Assembly: GCA_016721425.1 (NCBI GenBank)
Contig: JADKID010000024.1
Location: forward strand, 1 to 64,000
DNA from: Bryobacterales bacterium
Lineage (GTDB): Bacteria > Acidobacteriota > Terriglobia > Bryobacterales > Bryobacteraceae
Direction of reading: 5' to 3'
Length of the DNA stretch: 64,000 bases
Part shown: piece after piece, positions 7,999-16,330 of the stretch
Position numbering within the stretch: position 1 is the first letter of the stretch
How the letters are laid out: the number at the start of each line of letters is the position of its first letter
Notes under the pieces: generated by a model
The model's database searches: none
Seen by the model: only the letters and a program-made list of their open reading frames with translations
What the model was told of the DNA's origin: nothing
Made by a program: the position numbers and the translations under genes

Positions 7999-9503
7999 CT
8001 GTGATCCTGCGGCCTGGCGTTTGCCGCCAGAAGCTGAGGATTGACGCTCATTACGTGGTACATGCCGTTCAGATTGGCGATCATGTCGCGGAAGAACTCG
8101 CGCATGGCGGGTTCGGCGTAGCGGGCTTCGCGCAGGTCCTGGAGCTCGCGGCGTAGCGCCAGATCCAGCGCCTCCTGCGGCGATTTGTAGAGACAGATCC
8201 CGCCGAAGACGTTCCAGTGGCGGCTCTTGTCGGAGCCATCCTCCTTGTTGCCGGGCAGCAGGAAGTTCTCGAGCGCGAGAGACCCCGGTAGCTTTTCGCG
8301 CGGGATCGATTTGACCCAGGCGTAAGGGATGCGAATGGCTTCGTCGAGCAGGCCGACCGCCTTCTTTTTGTCTCCATTCCTGATACGCAAGGCTTCGCGG
8401 AGGAGCAGCACCATCGGCAGATTGTGATTCTCCACCCCGCGATCCTGGAGACTTCTGCTGGTTTTGGCGACAGCCCGGAGGTAACGCGGATCGTGCTGCG
8501 CGTAGGCGACGAGGGCGCGGAAATCCTCGTCGCGGGTCGAGCTTTTGTAGTACTGCCATTCGGCGCGATCGAGGTAGTTGGCGAGATCGGTGAGGTTCCG
8601 TGCCGGGCCCAGTGTCTCGAAGTTGTACGCGAGGCCAAGGTCGGATTGGAGATAGCCGGAGGCCAGCCGCAGGATGGCCCGCCAGTCCTGCTTACCGGCG
8701 GTGAAGGCGGCATATTCGGGCGAACTGAGGATCTCGCGTAGATGGTCGCGAAAAACGAGAAGTTTCAGCGCGAATTCCGGCTGGCCCCTCACTGTGAGCG
8801 TCTCCGCGTCCTCGACGAGTTCCGTGAGGGCCAGGAGCCTCTCGAAACGGTCAGCCGGGTGGCTGAGTGAATTGACGCGGGCGATTTTGCGGCCGGCGTA
8901 TTCCCGCTCGATCGGCAGGAGTTGCGGCTGGCGGATACGCCAGGCCTGATCGAACCGGACGCCCTCCGCGTAGAGGGCAGCGTCAAGTGCCTGGACGTAA
9001 GCCCCTGTGCTGGTTGACGGCTGCAGCGCGGGGAGCCAGGTCAGCACCGAATCTGTGGCCCCCGCGTAGGGTAGGGCCCAGAGCGGGCGTGGGCGATACT
9101 CGGCCAGCGAAACGTAGCTGTAGAGCTCACGGGGCCGGGGGAAGGGAATGCCAGCGGCGCGCTGGCGCTCTTCCGCGGTGTAGGGATCACCGCCTGACGC
9201 GACCAGGGCACGGAGGATGCTGACATCTTCGGCGTCGACGAGGCCATTTTGGTTGATGTCGAGGCGTTGCGCGACGGAGTCCGTCGCGGATTGCGGCGAT
9301 TCGATAGACGCATCGAGCGCGGCCAAGTCCTGCGCGGTCCAGCGGTGGTCGCCATCGAGATCGCCGAGCATGATGAGCTCAGATCCGGTTTGAACGCGGT
9401 GTACCGGGATGGCGAGCTTCCAATAGGCAAAGCCCAGGGCGGCACCCACGCCAAGTGCCACCAGGGCGCGTTTCCATGTTTTCGTGTGTATAGTCACCGG
9501 CAC
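7995..9503 (-). CDS. Membrane-anchored protein with dockerin/EF-hand-type repeats
   Basis: 502 residues. A single hydrophobic segment (ALVALGVGAALGFAYWKLAI, about 13-32) should anchor it with the rest outside the cytoplasm. Residues about 46-100 contain two dockerin type I-like calcium loops: LGDLDGDHRWTAQDLAALD and LDINQNGLVDAEDVSILRAL, each with the D-x-D/N-x-D/N-G pattern. The remainder (about 115-490) is helical, with repeat-like hydrophobic/acidic periodicity and no family I can name. Start is the GTG at 9503, with CGAAGG seven bases upstream and within two bases of the YdeI-like stop; an in-frame GTG at 9497 is an alternative. Function unknown; calcium-dependent binding to a partner is an inference from the repeats. 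Confidence 0.82.
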   Translation of the reverse strand: MPVTIHTKTWKRALVALGVGAALGFAYWKLAIPVHRVQTGSELIMLGDLDGDHRWTAQDLAALDASIESPQSATDSVAQRLDINQNGLVDAEDVSILRALVASGGDPYTAEERQRAAGIPFPRPRELYSYVSLAEYRPRPLWALPYAGATDSVLTWLPALQPSTSTGAYVQALDAALYAEGVRFDQAWRIRQPQLLPIEREYAGRKIARVNSLSHPADRFERLLALTELVEDAETLTVRGQPEFALKLLVFRDHLREILSSPEYAAFTAGKQDWRAILRLASGYLQSDLGLAYNFETLGPARNLTDLANYLDRAEWQYYKSSTRDEDFRALVAYAQHDPRYLRAVAKTSRSLQDRGVENHNLPMVLLLREALRIRNGDKKKAVGLLDEAIRIPYAWVKSIPREKLPGSLALENFLLPGNKEDGSDKSRHWNVFGGICLYKSPQEALDLALRRELQDLREARYAEPAMREFFRDMIANLNGMYHVMSVNPQLLAANARPQDHR

Positions 9504-9504
9504 C

Positions 9505-10059
9505 TCACAGCCTTCGTCCAGCCGCGAAAGTGTCGATCAGTTTTTGCAGACGCTTCAGGCGGGTGGCTTCCGTCTTGGCGCTGACCACCCACCAATGAAT
9601 CGCCTTGCGATAGGACGGCGGCTGAGAGTGGAAGAAGTCCCAGGCTGGCCCGTTAGCCTGGAGCATCCCTGCGTAAGGTTGCGGGAGCTCTGCCGTGCGC
9701 TGTTCATAAGCGTAAATTCCTGAGCGAGTCTCGGTCCGCGCTTCGTATGCCTTGAGGCCGGCCGGGTGCATGCGGCCCAGGCGGGTCATCTCCTCGACGC
9801 GCTTGATGTTCACCGCGCTCCAGATGCTGCGCGGCCGGCGGGCTGTGAAGCGGATTTTGTAGCTGACATCGTCAATGCTTTTGCGCAAGCCGTCGATCCA
9901 GCCAAAACAAAGGGCTTCGTCGACGGATTCCGGCCAGGTGAGGCTCAGCCGGCCGGAGCCAACCTTGTAGTAGCCCACCCAAAGTTCGCGGGCCGTGGCG
10001 TGGTTGGCTTCCAGCCACTCACGAAAGGCGGATGCGGTCGGGAAGAAGGTCACGTCCAT
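9505..10059 (-). CDS. YdeI/OmpD-associated family protein
   Basis: 184 residues from the ATG at 10059 (an upstream in-frame TTG at 10071 is possible). It has the typical arrangement of the family: ELWVGYYKVGSGRLSLTWPE, then VDEALCFGWIDGLRKSID, RRPRSIWSAVNIKRVEEM, and the C-terminal HSQPPSYRKAIHWWVVSAKT. Members occur widely in soil bacteria and are sometimes called bacteriocin-protection proteins, but a biochemical activity is not established. It is the first gene of the minus-strand operon ending at 3321, and the promoter should lie between 10060 and about 10140. Confidence 0.86.
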   Translation of the reverse strand: MDVTFFPTASAFREWLEANHATARELWVGYYKVGSGRLSLTWPESVDEALCFGWIDGLRKSIDDVSYKIRFTARRPRSIWSAVNIKRVEEMTRLGRMHPAGLKAYEARTETRSGIYAYEQRTAELPQPYAGMLQANGPAWDFFHSQPPSYRKAIHWWVVSAKTEATRLKRLQKLIDTFAAGRRL

Positions 10060-10141
10060 ATGCTGCGGCAACGGTTGCTCAGCAACAGGCTATCATCGTC
10101 ACCGGCAATCTTGACATCCCTAGTTCCAGGGAAGCTAAAGC

Positions 10142-10171
10142 TTGACTAAACCCTTGCCGATACAACAGAAT
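10142..10171 (+). promoter_or_regulatory. Possible sigma70-type promoter for transpeptidase gene
   Basis: TTGACT followed 18 bases later by CAGAAT lies 35 bases before the start of the penicillin-binding protein gene. The -35 matches five of six consensus positions; the -10 is weaker. Assignment is tentative. Confidence 0.35.
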
Positions 10172-10205
10172 AGGGGAGTCTTAGTAGCCGTACTCCAGGA
10201 GCAGA

Positions 10206-11345
10206 ATGAAGCGCATCCTAATCATCACACTGGGGCTGGTTCTTCCCGCCGCACTCTTTGCCGTAGCGCCCGTGAAGAAAAAGACGGCGAGCGCCAGGTC
10301 TTCGCGCGTTACTGCGAAGAAACAACCGCGGGCCAAGGCCTTGGCCGCCACCACGAAATCGAAGACCTACCGCGCCAAGCGAACCTACTACAGTCCATGG
10401 GACACGCCCACCTTTGCGGATTCCACTTGGGGCGACGTTGTGGATGGCGAAGATCTCGTGGTGCGCCGCGCCGCTGTGCAGGCGCTGGGGCCGTATAACG
10501 GATCGGTGGTGGTCGTGAATCCGAACACGGGCCGCGTGTTGACCATGGTGAATCAGAAGCTGGCGCTGACCGGCGCCTATCAGCCTTGTTCCACCATTAA
10601 GCTGGTGGCTGGTCTGGCCGGACTCAGTGAAGGCATCATCGAGCGCGAAACCCGTCTGCGCCTCTCGCGCGGGCTCTCCATGGACCTCACCACGGCGCTG
10701 GCTAAATCGAACAATCCCTACTTCGCCAACATCGGCGAGAAGTTGGGCTTCGACAAAGTGAACTACTATGGCCGGCTGCTCGGATTGGGCGAGAAGACCG
10801 GCCTCGATATCGCGGGCGAGAGCGCCGGCATCTTTCCCGAGGAAAAGCCGAAAGGCGTTCCGGTGGGGATGATGACGAGCTTTGGCGAGGCCATCGGCCT
10901 GACTCCGCTGCAGTTGGCCGCCATGGTTTCCACCATTGCCAACGGAGGCACGCTCTACTACCTGCAGTATCCGCGCAATCAGGAAGAGGCGCTCAATCTT
11001 GTGCCGAAGGTGAAGCGGAAGCTCGACGTCGAGAGCCAGTTGCCGGACATGAAGCCCGGCATGATGGGCGCGGTGGATTTCGGAACAGCCCGGCGTGCTG
11101 CCTACGACACCAACGAGCCGATCTTTGGCAAGACCGGCACATGTACGGATTCGCGGACGCACCTGGGCTGGTTTGGCAGCTACAACGAGATCGGCTCCAA
11201 CAAGCTGGTTGTCGTCGTATTGCTCACCGGTGGCAAGAAGGTCAATGGCCCGGTGGCCGCCGGCATCGCCGGACAGGTCTACAAGAACATGTCTCAGTCG
11301 GCCACTGCCCATGTGGCGGTCGAGCCGAACATTCTGGCCCGCTAG
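10206..11345 (+). CDS. Small penicillin-binding protein (transpeptidase domain only)
   Basis: 379 residues with a signal peptide (MKRILIITLGLVLPAALFA) and a Lys/Arg/Ala-rich linker to about residue 60. The transpeptidase fold follows with all three active-site motifs: S129-T-I-K132, S168-N-N170 and K309-T-G-T312. It should be a periplasmic enzyme of the penicillin-binding/DD-transpeptidase superfamily acting on peptidoglycan. It lacks the N-terminal dimerisation domain of class B PBPs and the glycosyltransferase domain of class A PBPs, and at 379 residues is much shorter than PBP2/PBP3. The GTCGT region between motifs is conserved enough to expect activity. Start ATG has CAGGAGCAGA just upstream. 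It converges on the TPR-redoxin gene, and the two stop codons overlap in the palindrome CTAG. Confidence 0.86.
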   Translation: MKRILIITLGLVLPAALFAVAPVKKKTASARSSRVTAKKQPRAKALAATTKSKTYRAKRTYYSPWDTPTFADSTWGDVVDGEDLVVRRAAVQALGPYNGSVVVVNPNTGRVLTMVNQKLALTGAYQPCSTIKLVAGLAGLSEGIIERETRLRLSRGLSMDLTTALAKSNNPYFANIGEKLGFDKVNYYGRLLGLGEKTGLDIAGESAGIFPEEKPKGVPVGMMTSFGEAIGLTPLQLAAMVSTIANGGTLYYLQYPRNQEEALNLVPKVKRKLDVESQLPDMKPGMMGAVDFGTARRAAYDTNEPIFGKTGTCTDSRTHLGWFGSYNEIGSNKLVVVVLLTGGKKVNGPVAAGIAGQVYKNMSQSATAHVAVEPNILAR

Positions 11346-13561
11346 GGCTTTCCGGCGCGCATGCGGCCTAGTTGTTTCGCCAGGAAAGCCATGTCTGTGA
11401 ACGGTTCGCCGCCGATGCTGGCCCAATGGACCCGGCCTTGCGCGTCGATCAACACCGTGGCGTGCAACTCCATCTCCTCGAAATCGTCGTAGGCCGTAAA
11501 GCGGCGGGCGTTCTCTCGCTTGGGATCCGAGAGGAATCGAATGCCCTCCAGCTTCGCTGTCTTCAGGGCCTCGCGCGTGTCTTCCGCCAGGTTTGGACTG
11601 GCGGCCACCACATCGGTATCGAGCCCTGCCCATTCGCTGCTCTTCTCTGCGATCTGCTTGAGCTGTGCCATGCAGTGCAGGCACTCGCGGCCCAGATAGA
11701 AGATCAGCATCACGTTGCGACCCTTGTATTGATCGAGTGATGCCTGCTTGCCGGACGTGTCGGCTGCATCCAGCCGCGGGGCCGGGAACGGCGCCCAGGA
11801 CGCCGGGCCGAAGTGGTCCAGCGTGACTCGGGCGTAGTTGCGCTGCGGGCCGGGCGAGGAGTCTTTCGGCTCCGCGGCCACACCGATGGCGCGCGCTCTG
11901 GCGAGTAGTGGCAAGCCGGCGTCGGCGTCTGAAGCCGTGAAGAGCAGGCTCGCCATGGCGGTTTTGGCCTGGTCGTTCTGGCCCAGGGCGTGACGAGCCT
12001 CCACCAGGCCGGCGAGTGCGAAGATGTCGTTCCGTGCCAGCCTGAGTGACTGCTCAAAGGACTGGGCGGCCAGCTTGGGGCTCCCTGCTTTCAGATACTC
12101 CCTGCCCAGCGCGTTATAGAGGAGTTCGGGATACTTCGGCGGATCGTTATCCTCCTTCTGATTCTCAAACTGCTTCTCCGCCGCCTCACTGAGGAGCCGC
12201 AGCCCTTCCAGAGACTTGCCCTGGAGCAGCGCCAGCCGGCCCTGTAACTCCAGCGCCTGGATGGCGTGCACATCGGCGAACTGCTTGTTCTTTTCCAGGT
12301 CGCCCTTTAACTCGGCGTGCTCTTCGATGGCCACTTCGGCTGCATCACTTTGGCCGAGGCCGAGCCGGGCGCGGGACCGGGCGTAGGCGCGATTCATACG
12401 GTCCATGAAGATCTCCCGCCAGCGAATGGTGTCCCGGTCCAGCAGGGCATCCCAACGCTCGAACTTCACCAGCGCCCGCAGCATCGAGCTGATGCCTTGG
12501 GAGTGGCTGGAGTAGGGGCTGTCGGCGTTCTGCTTCGGGTCCAGCGGCGCGTCCATCAATTGCTGCGCGCCAAAGACGGCGGCCTTTTCCATCCCGAGCT
12601 GTTCTTGAATGTAGGCGAGGTAGGCGCGGTTGTGGCCGTAATTCCAGTGGTTGAAGGGGAACGTCATGCGATCCTGCATATTCTTCCGCTCCACGCGCGT
12701 GGCGGCGTCCATGCTGATGGCTGCTTCGTGCCACATGCCGACGGTGGCGTAGACGTGGCCAGGCATATGCTGCGCATGGCCCGAATCCGGGGCTATGCCG
12801 CCATATTGCCTGCAACTCACCAGTGCCTGCTCCGCCTCGTGGTAGTTCCAGTTGTGAATGCGGTAGTGATGAGCGCCGGGGTGATCGGCCTGCTTGGCCA
12901 GAATTTCGCGGATGATCTGCTCGGTGCCGTAGCGGTTGTCGCCCATGCCGGCCAGAGCGATGAGGGCCTTGGCCTCTAGGTCCTCGGGGTAGCGGACGGA
13001 AATGGTCTCGAGGGTGTCGAGGTAGTCGCGCTGCTGGTTTTCGTAGTTGGACTTGCGGTCGCGCAGGGAATCGGTTTTGATCTGCGCTTCCAGGGCCTCG
13101 ATATACAGCCTTTCGCGGGGTGTGACGGCGCCCTTCCGCTTGGCTGCCTCACGGATGAACTCTTTGGACCGATCGCCCCCGGCGGCGCGAGCCAGGCCCC
13201 AATAGACCATGGCGTTTTCGGGTTCCAGCTTCCGCGCCCACCGAAAGGCGCGCTCGGCCTCGTAGTCCCAGAAATGGTGGAGCAGCGTGTTCCCCTGGTC
13301 GAACCAGACCTGGACTTCGGGGTTCTTATGCGTGATGGGGAAGTGGGCCATGCCGATACCCGTCATGCGGTAGGGCTTGGTGCGCGGACCGGAATCATAG
13401 GCCTTGCCGAAGTGAGAATGACCCTGTTTGATCTGGTCGGAGGTGGATTGAGGCGCGTCGTCCAGCGCGCCGGCCGCGGCGCGGGCCGCGCCTCGCGTGC
13501 CTTGGGCAGTGGCGAGGGCCGCGGTGAGTGTAAGTAGTGCGGGCAGTGTGGTGAGGCGCAT
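11342..13561 (-). CDS. Secreted TPR protein with C-terminal redoxin (thioredoxin-like) domain
   Basis: 739 residues with a signal peptide (MRLTTLPALLTLTAALATAQG). The body from about residue 70 to 570 is helical with TPR-like repeats (for example WDYEAERAFRWARKLEPENA, then LGREYLKAGSPKLAAQSFEQ). A conserved His-rich central part (HPGAHHYRIHNW, HAQHMPGHVY) suggests metal or ligand binding but is unassigned. Residues about 595-739 form an AhpC/TSA-Redoxin-like domain with the motif C627-L-H-C630 in LGRECLHC, followed by VLIDAQGRVHW. A CxxC pair in an exported protein points to a thiol-disulfide or peroxide-reducing role. Stand-alone transcription from a promoter right of 13561 is expected. Confidence 0.86.
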   Translation of the reverse strand: MRLTTLPALLTLTAALATAQGTRGAARAAAGALDDAPQSTSDQIKQGHSHFGKAYDSGPRTKPYRMTGIGMAHFPITHKNPEVQVWFDQGNTLLHHFWDYEAERAFRWARKLEPENAMVYWGLARAAGGDRSKEFIREAAKRKGAVTPRERLYIEALEAQIKTDSLRDRKSNYENQQRDYLDTLETISVRYPEDLEAKALIALAGMGDNRYGTEQIIREILAKQADHPGAHHYRIHNWNYHEAEQALVSCRQYGGIAPDSGHAQHMPGHVYATVGMWHEAAISMDAATRVERKNMQDRMTFPFNHWNYGHNRAYLAYIQEQLGMEKAAVFGAQQLMDAPLDPKQNADSPYSSHSQGISSMLRALVKFERWDALLDRDTIRWREIFMDRMNRAYARSRARLGLGQSDAAEVAIEEHAELKGDLEKNKQFADVHAIQALELQGRLALLQGKSLEGLRLLSEAAEKQFENQKEDNDPPKYPELLYNALGREYLKAGSPKLAAQSFEQSLRLARNDIFALAGLVEARHALGQNDQAKTAMASLLFTASDADAGLPLLARARAIGVAAEPKDSSPGPQRNYARVTLDHFGPASWAPFPAPRLDAADTSGKQASLDQYKGRNVMLIFYLGRECLHCMAQLKQIAEKSSEWAGLDTDVVAASPNLAEDTREALKTAKLEGIRFLSDPKRENARRFTAYDDFEEMELHATVLIDAQGRVHWASIGGEPFTDMAFLAKQLGRMRAGKP

Positions 13562-13654
13562 CCCAGTCCTTCGTGTATCTAAGGAGGATAGCAGGCGGGA
13601 GCCGAATCTGATCAGTCTCCTACAGCCTGAGGCGGCGTACTCCGATAGAGAAGG

Positions 13655-13819
13655 ATGAGCGTCAAGCTGCCCACTTCAATGGTGGATCAGTTCCGAGTGC
13701 AGCCCGCTGGGCCGGCTTCCTTCGAGGTTGCTGAGGGCGATATCGGTGGGAATGTCTTCGTCGGAACCTCTGCGTCAGGTACGCCAGAGGCGTTTCCCGC
13801 CAGCGGGACTCGGACGTGA
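13655..13819 (+). CDS. Possible small ORF upstream of membrane protein gene
   Basis: A 54-codon frame (ATG 13655, TGA 13817-13819) fills the gap before the GT-C-like gene and ends one base before that gene's ATG. A purine-rich GAGAAGG directly abuts the ATG, too close for an ideal ribosome site. The product begins MSVKLPTSMVDQF and is Gly/Ser/Thr-rich toward its end; no family is recognised. Third-position GC is only moderately raised, so it may be a chance frame or a translated leader. Confidence 0.25.
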   Translation: MSVKLPTSMVDQFRVQPAGPASFEVAEGDIGGNVFVGTSASGTPEAFPASGTRT

Positions 13820-13820
13820 G

Positions 13821-15413
13821 ATGAGTATGCCGTATACGGCTCAGAGTTGGGAAGCTCGCGTGGCCGCTCACCGCAGTTGGAGCTGTGTGGCGGCGGCGGT
13901 GATACCCGTACTCCTTCGGCTTTTGCTCCTTCCGGTTGCTCCTCCCCCGGAACCCTACTATCACGACGAGTTTGCATACCTTCTGGGCGCAGACACTTTC
14001 GCTCAAGGCCGGCTCACGAATCCACCGCACCCGATGTGGGTCCATCTGGAAGCGTTCCACGTGAACCCGATCCCCACCTATGCGTCGAAATACCCTCCCG
14101 CTCAGGCGATTCTTCTGGCGGTGGGACAGGCTGTTTTCGGCCATCCCTGGGTTGGAGTGCTGATCGGGTACGCATTCATGTGTGGCGCGGTATGTTGGGC
14201 ATTACAGGGTTGGGGGCCGCCATGGGCGGCGCTGCTCGTGTCGGTGCTGTCTGGTCTTCATTTGGGCTTTGGCTGGACGGTTCATTCCATCTCGTCCCAT
14301 TGGCTGAATTGCTATTGGGGCGGAGCGGTGGCATGTGCCGGCGCAGCCCTTGTCATAGGAGCACTACCGAGACTCGCTCGGAGAGCATCTTCCACGACAA
14401 TGTTGGCGGCTGCGACAGGTTTGCTGGTCCTGCTGAATTCACGGCCGTTTGAAGGCACGGTGATGACAATTGTCTGTGGCGCCGTGTTGGCAGTCTTCTG
14501 CCGGGGGAAATGGCAGCGAATTGGGAACCTCGGGCGAGTAGCGGTGGCGATTCCGGCCATTGCGTTGCTGCTGTGCGGCGGCGCGTTCATGGCTTACTAC
14601 AACTATCGCGTCACCGGGAGTCCCCTGGACTTGCCCTACCTGGTGAACCAGCGAATGTATGGTAGTGTCCCGGCATTTTGGCTGGCGGGCGAGCTTCCGA
14701 AGGTCGCATACCGTCACGAAGAAATCCGAAGACTCTATGTGGACTGGGATCTGGTGATACACCGAACCGTTCGTGCCGCGCCCTGGATCAGTTTCGAGCT
14801 CGCGGCCAGAACTCTGATTCCTTTCCTCTTTTCAGTATTCTGGCTTCCAGTGCTGCCGGCTCTCTTGCTGATGCGTCCGTGCCGCAAGTTCAAGATCGCA
14901 GTCGGAGCGTTAGCGGCGTTCGTCGTTCTAGCGATCTTGCCAATGAAGATGGTTTTGACGCACTACTTTGCACCGGCGATTCCATTGGTGCTGATCGTGG
15001 TGATGCAGGGGTTTCGTTTGCTGAAGCTAGCGCTGCGACAGCGGAACCACCGGGCCCGGCTAGTTTACGGCGCGTGGGTGAGCCTCTGCCTCCTGATGGC
15101 TTTCCTCTCAGCGGTTGCGTGGGGGATGTGGTCCCATCAGACGAGTAGCTTTACGCAGGCTCGGTCCACGGTGAAAGCGCTCTTAGCCGCCGCTGGCCCC
15201 AGGCACCTCGTCATTGTCCGGCGGGGAAAAAACGCGAGCATGCATGAGGACTGGATTGTCAACGAAGCTGATATCGATGGCTCCAAGATAGTCTGGGCGC
15301 GAGATATGAGTCCGGCGCAGAATCGAGAGCTGCTCGCCTATTTCGGAGATCGGAAGAAGTGGCTCCTGGAGCCGGATCAAGCTCCGCTTCGGCTGGTACA
15401 GTACCCGGAATGA
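13821..15413 (+). CDS. Polytopic membrane protein, GT-C glycosyltransferase-like
   Basis: 530 residues from the ATG at 13821 (an in-frame TTG at 13728 would add 31 residues). About ten to eleven transmembrane segments are visible. The first large external loop carries the acidic pair expected of GT-C enzymes (YYHDEFAYLLGADTFAQG), followed by SKYPPAQAILLAVGQ, where KYPP is frequent in this superfamily. A soluble C-terminal part of about 100 residues follows the last helix. It probably transfers a sugar from a polyprenyl-phosphate donor at the periplasmic face, but the acceptor is unknown. Similar proteins lie at 17869-19536 and 38786-40279. Confidence 0.75.
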   Translation: MSMPYTAQSWEARVAAHRSWSCVAAAVIPVLLRLLLLPVAPPPEPYYHDEFAYLLGADTFAQGRLTNPPHPMWVHLEAFHVNPIPTYASKYPPAQAILLAVGQAVFGHPWVGVLIGYAFMCGAVCWALQGWGPPWAALLVSVLSGLHLGFGWTVHSISSHWLNCYWGGAVACAGAALVIGALPRLARRASSTTMLAAATGLLVLLNSRPFEGTVMTIVCGAVLAVFCRGKWQRIGNLGRVAVAIPAIALLLCGGAFMAYYNYRVTGSPLDLPYLVNQRMYGSVPAFWLAGELPKVAYRHEEIRRLYVDWDLVIHRTVRAAPWISFELAARTLIPFLFSVFWLPVLPALLLMRPCRKFKIAVGALAAFVVLAILPMKMVLTHYFAPAIPLVLIVVMQGFRLLKLALRQRNHRARLVYGAWVSLCLLMAFLSAVAWGMWSHQTSSFTQARSTVKALLAAAGPRHLVIVRRGKNASMHEDWIVNEADIDGSKIVWARDMSPAQNRELLAYFGDRKKWLLEPDQAPLRLVQYPE

Positions 15414-15709
15414 GCAAGTCACGCGCGGTCTGGCGCGATCTGAACTGGAGATGACGATACCCGAGGCCCAGCCTCGGTGAATCGGCCGGAATTCGGCGAC
15501 AACCGTGGGGATTCAGCAGCGGGGTTGCGCGTCGGAACGCAGACCCGGTGCGTTCCAGTTCTGCAGGATTCTCATCCTGACTCCGACTCCGCGTCTCCTA
15601 GGGCCTGTAGAGCCTATATGACCCCGACGAAATCCAACCGAACCCGCGACGACCTGCTTGCGTGTCCGGCTGCCTTGAGTGATCAATCGCCCCGACCTGC
15701 CGACGGAGA
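15414..15709. other. Intergenic region between convergent genes
   Basis: About 300 bases between the GT-C-like gene and the methyltransferase remnant. The only structure seen is the hairpin at 15461-15477. A plus-strand frame at 15477-15827 has poor composition, and its right end runs antisense to the real methyltransferase tail, so it is not called. Confidence 0.6.
15461..15477 (+). terminator. Short perfect hairpin
   Basis: A perfect 7-bp stem CCGAGGC/GCCTCGG with loop CCA lies about 50 bases after the stop of the GT-C-like gene. No T-tract follows, so it may slow or stop transcription only weakly. Confidence 0.4.
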
Positions 15710-16318
15710 CTATCCTTTAGTCGCCCGGGAGAAAAGGGTCATCCCCAGATTCTCGTACTTCATCCGGATCCTGCTTGGACGGAAGCTCGCCCGGACCAAC
15801 ATCGGCCACAGATCACGTTTTCCGTAGTACATCTTATGGTCGTCCATCTCTCAGGCCGGGCTGGTACCGAAACGGAATGCTGAAACTTCGAGGACGGGTT
15901 TTGCGAACCACGTCGGGACATTTACCAACAGCGTGCCGCCGGGCTTCAACACGCGATAACAATGGTCCAAGGACTGCTGTGGCTCACAGAGGTGTTCGAG
16001 AACTGAGATGAACAACACGATATCGTAGTGCTCGTCCGGCAATCCCGCGAGTGAGGAATCGGCGGCGCCAAGCACGAACGATAGTTTGGGGTTCTGCAGA
16101 CACTCATCGCTCACCCGAAAGTCAATGCCCGTTCCATGACGCAACTTGTCCTGCAGGCCCACCAGAAACCGGGCATGAAAGCCGCACCCGATATCGAGCA
16201 TTGCAAGATCATTGCGCGCAGGTAGGTAGCGGCGAATACTGCCGAAGATAATCCTGGTTCTCAGGCGGTCCACGAAGGTTGATCCGTGCTCGTTGTAGGT
16301 TTCAGTCCTGACTGACAT
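15710..16318 (-). pseudogene. Class I SAM-dependent methyltransferase interrupted by in-frame TGA
   Basis: The first 155 codons encode a Rossmann methyltransferase: motif I AMLDIGCGFHARFL, LGAADSSLAGLPDEHYDIVL, the FISVLEHLCEP acidic/His motif, and LKPGGTLLVNVPTWFAKP. A TGA at 15853-15851 ends the frame, yet exactly the same frame continues for 46 further sense codons (EMDDHKMYYGKRDLWPMLVR, then a basic tail) to a TAG at 15712-15710. That continuation is the normal C-terminal part of such enzymes, including the DHKMYY and DLWP stretches. So the gene has suffered a single nonsense substitution, or the base is a sequencing error. It follows a GT2 gene and a GT-C gene, suggesting a former role in modifying a surface glycan or lipid-linked sugar. 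Confidence 0.85.
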
Positions 16319-16330
16319 TGACTGTCGCCC

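Noticed and set aside
6841..8004. 387-codon plus-strand frame across pta and the small unknown gene
   Set aside because: Spans two genes of the opposite strand and has Gly/Asp-rich shadow composition.
7999..8559. Longer form of the small unknown gene starting at 8559
   Set aside because: The extension overlaps the dockerin-like gene entirely in another frame and has Arg/Pro-rich shadow composition; the GTG at 7998 is the sensible start.
15477..15827. 116-codon plus-strand frame in the intergenic region
   Set aside because: Its right part is antisense to the conserved tail of the interrupted methyltransferase, and the composition is not coding-like.
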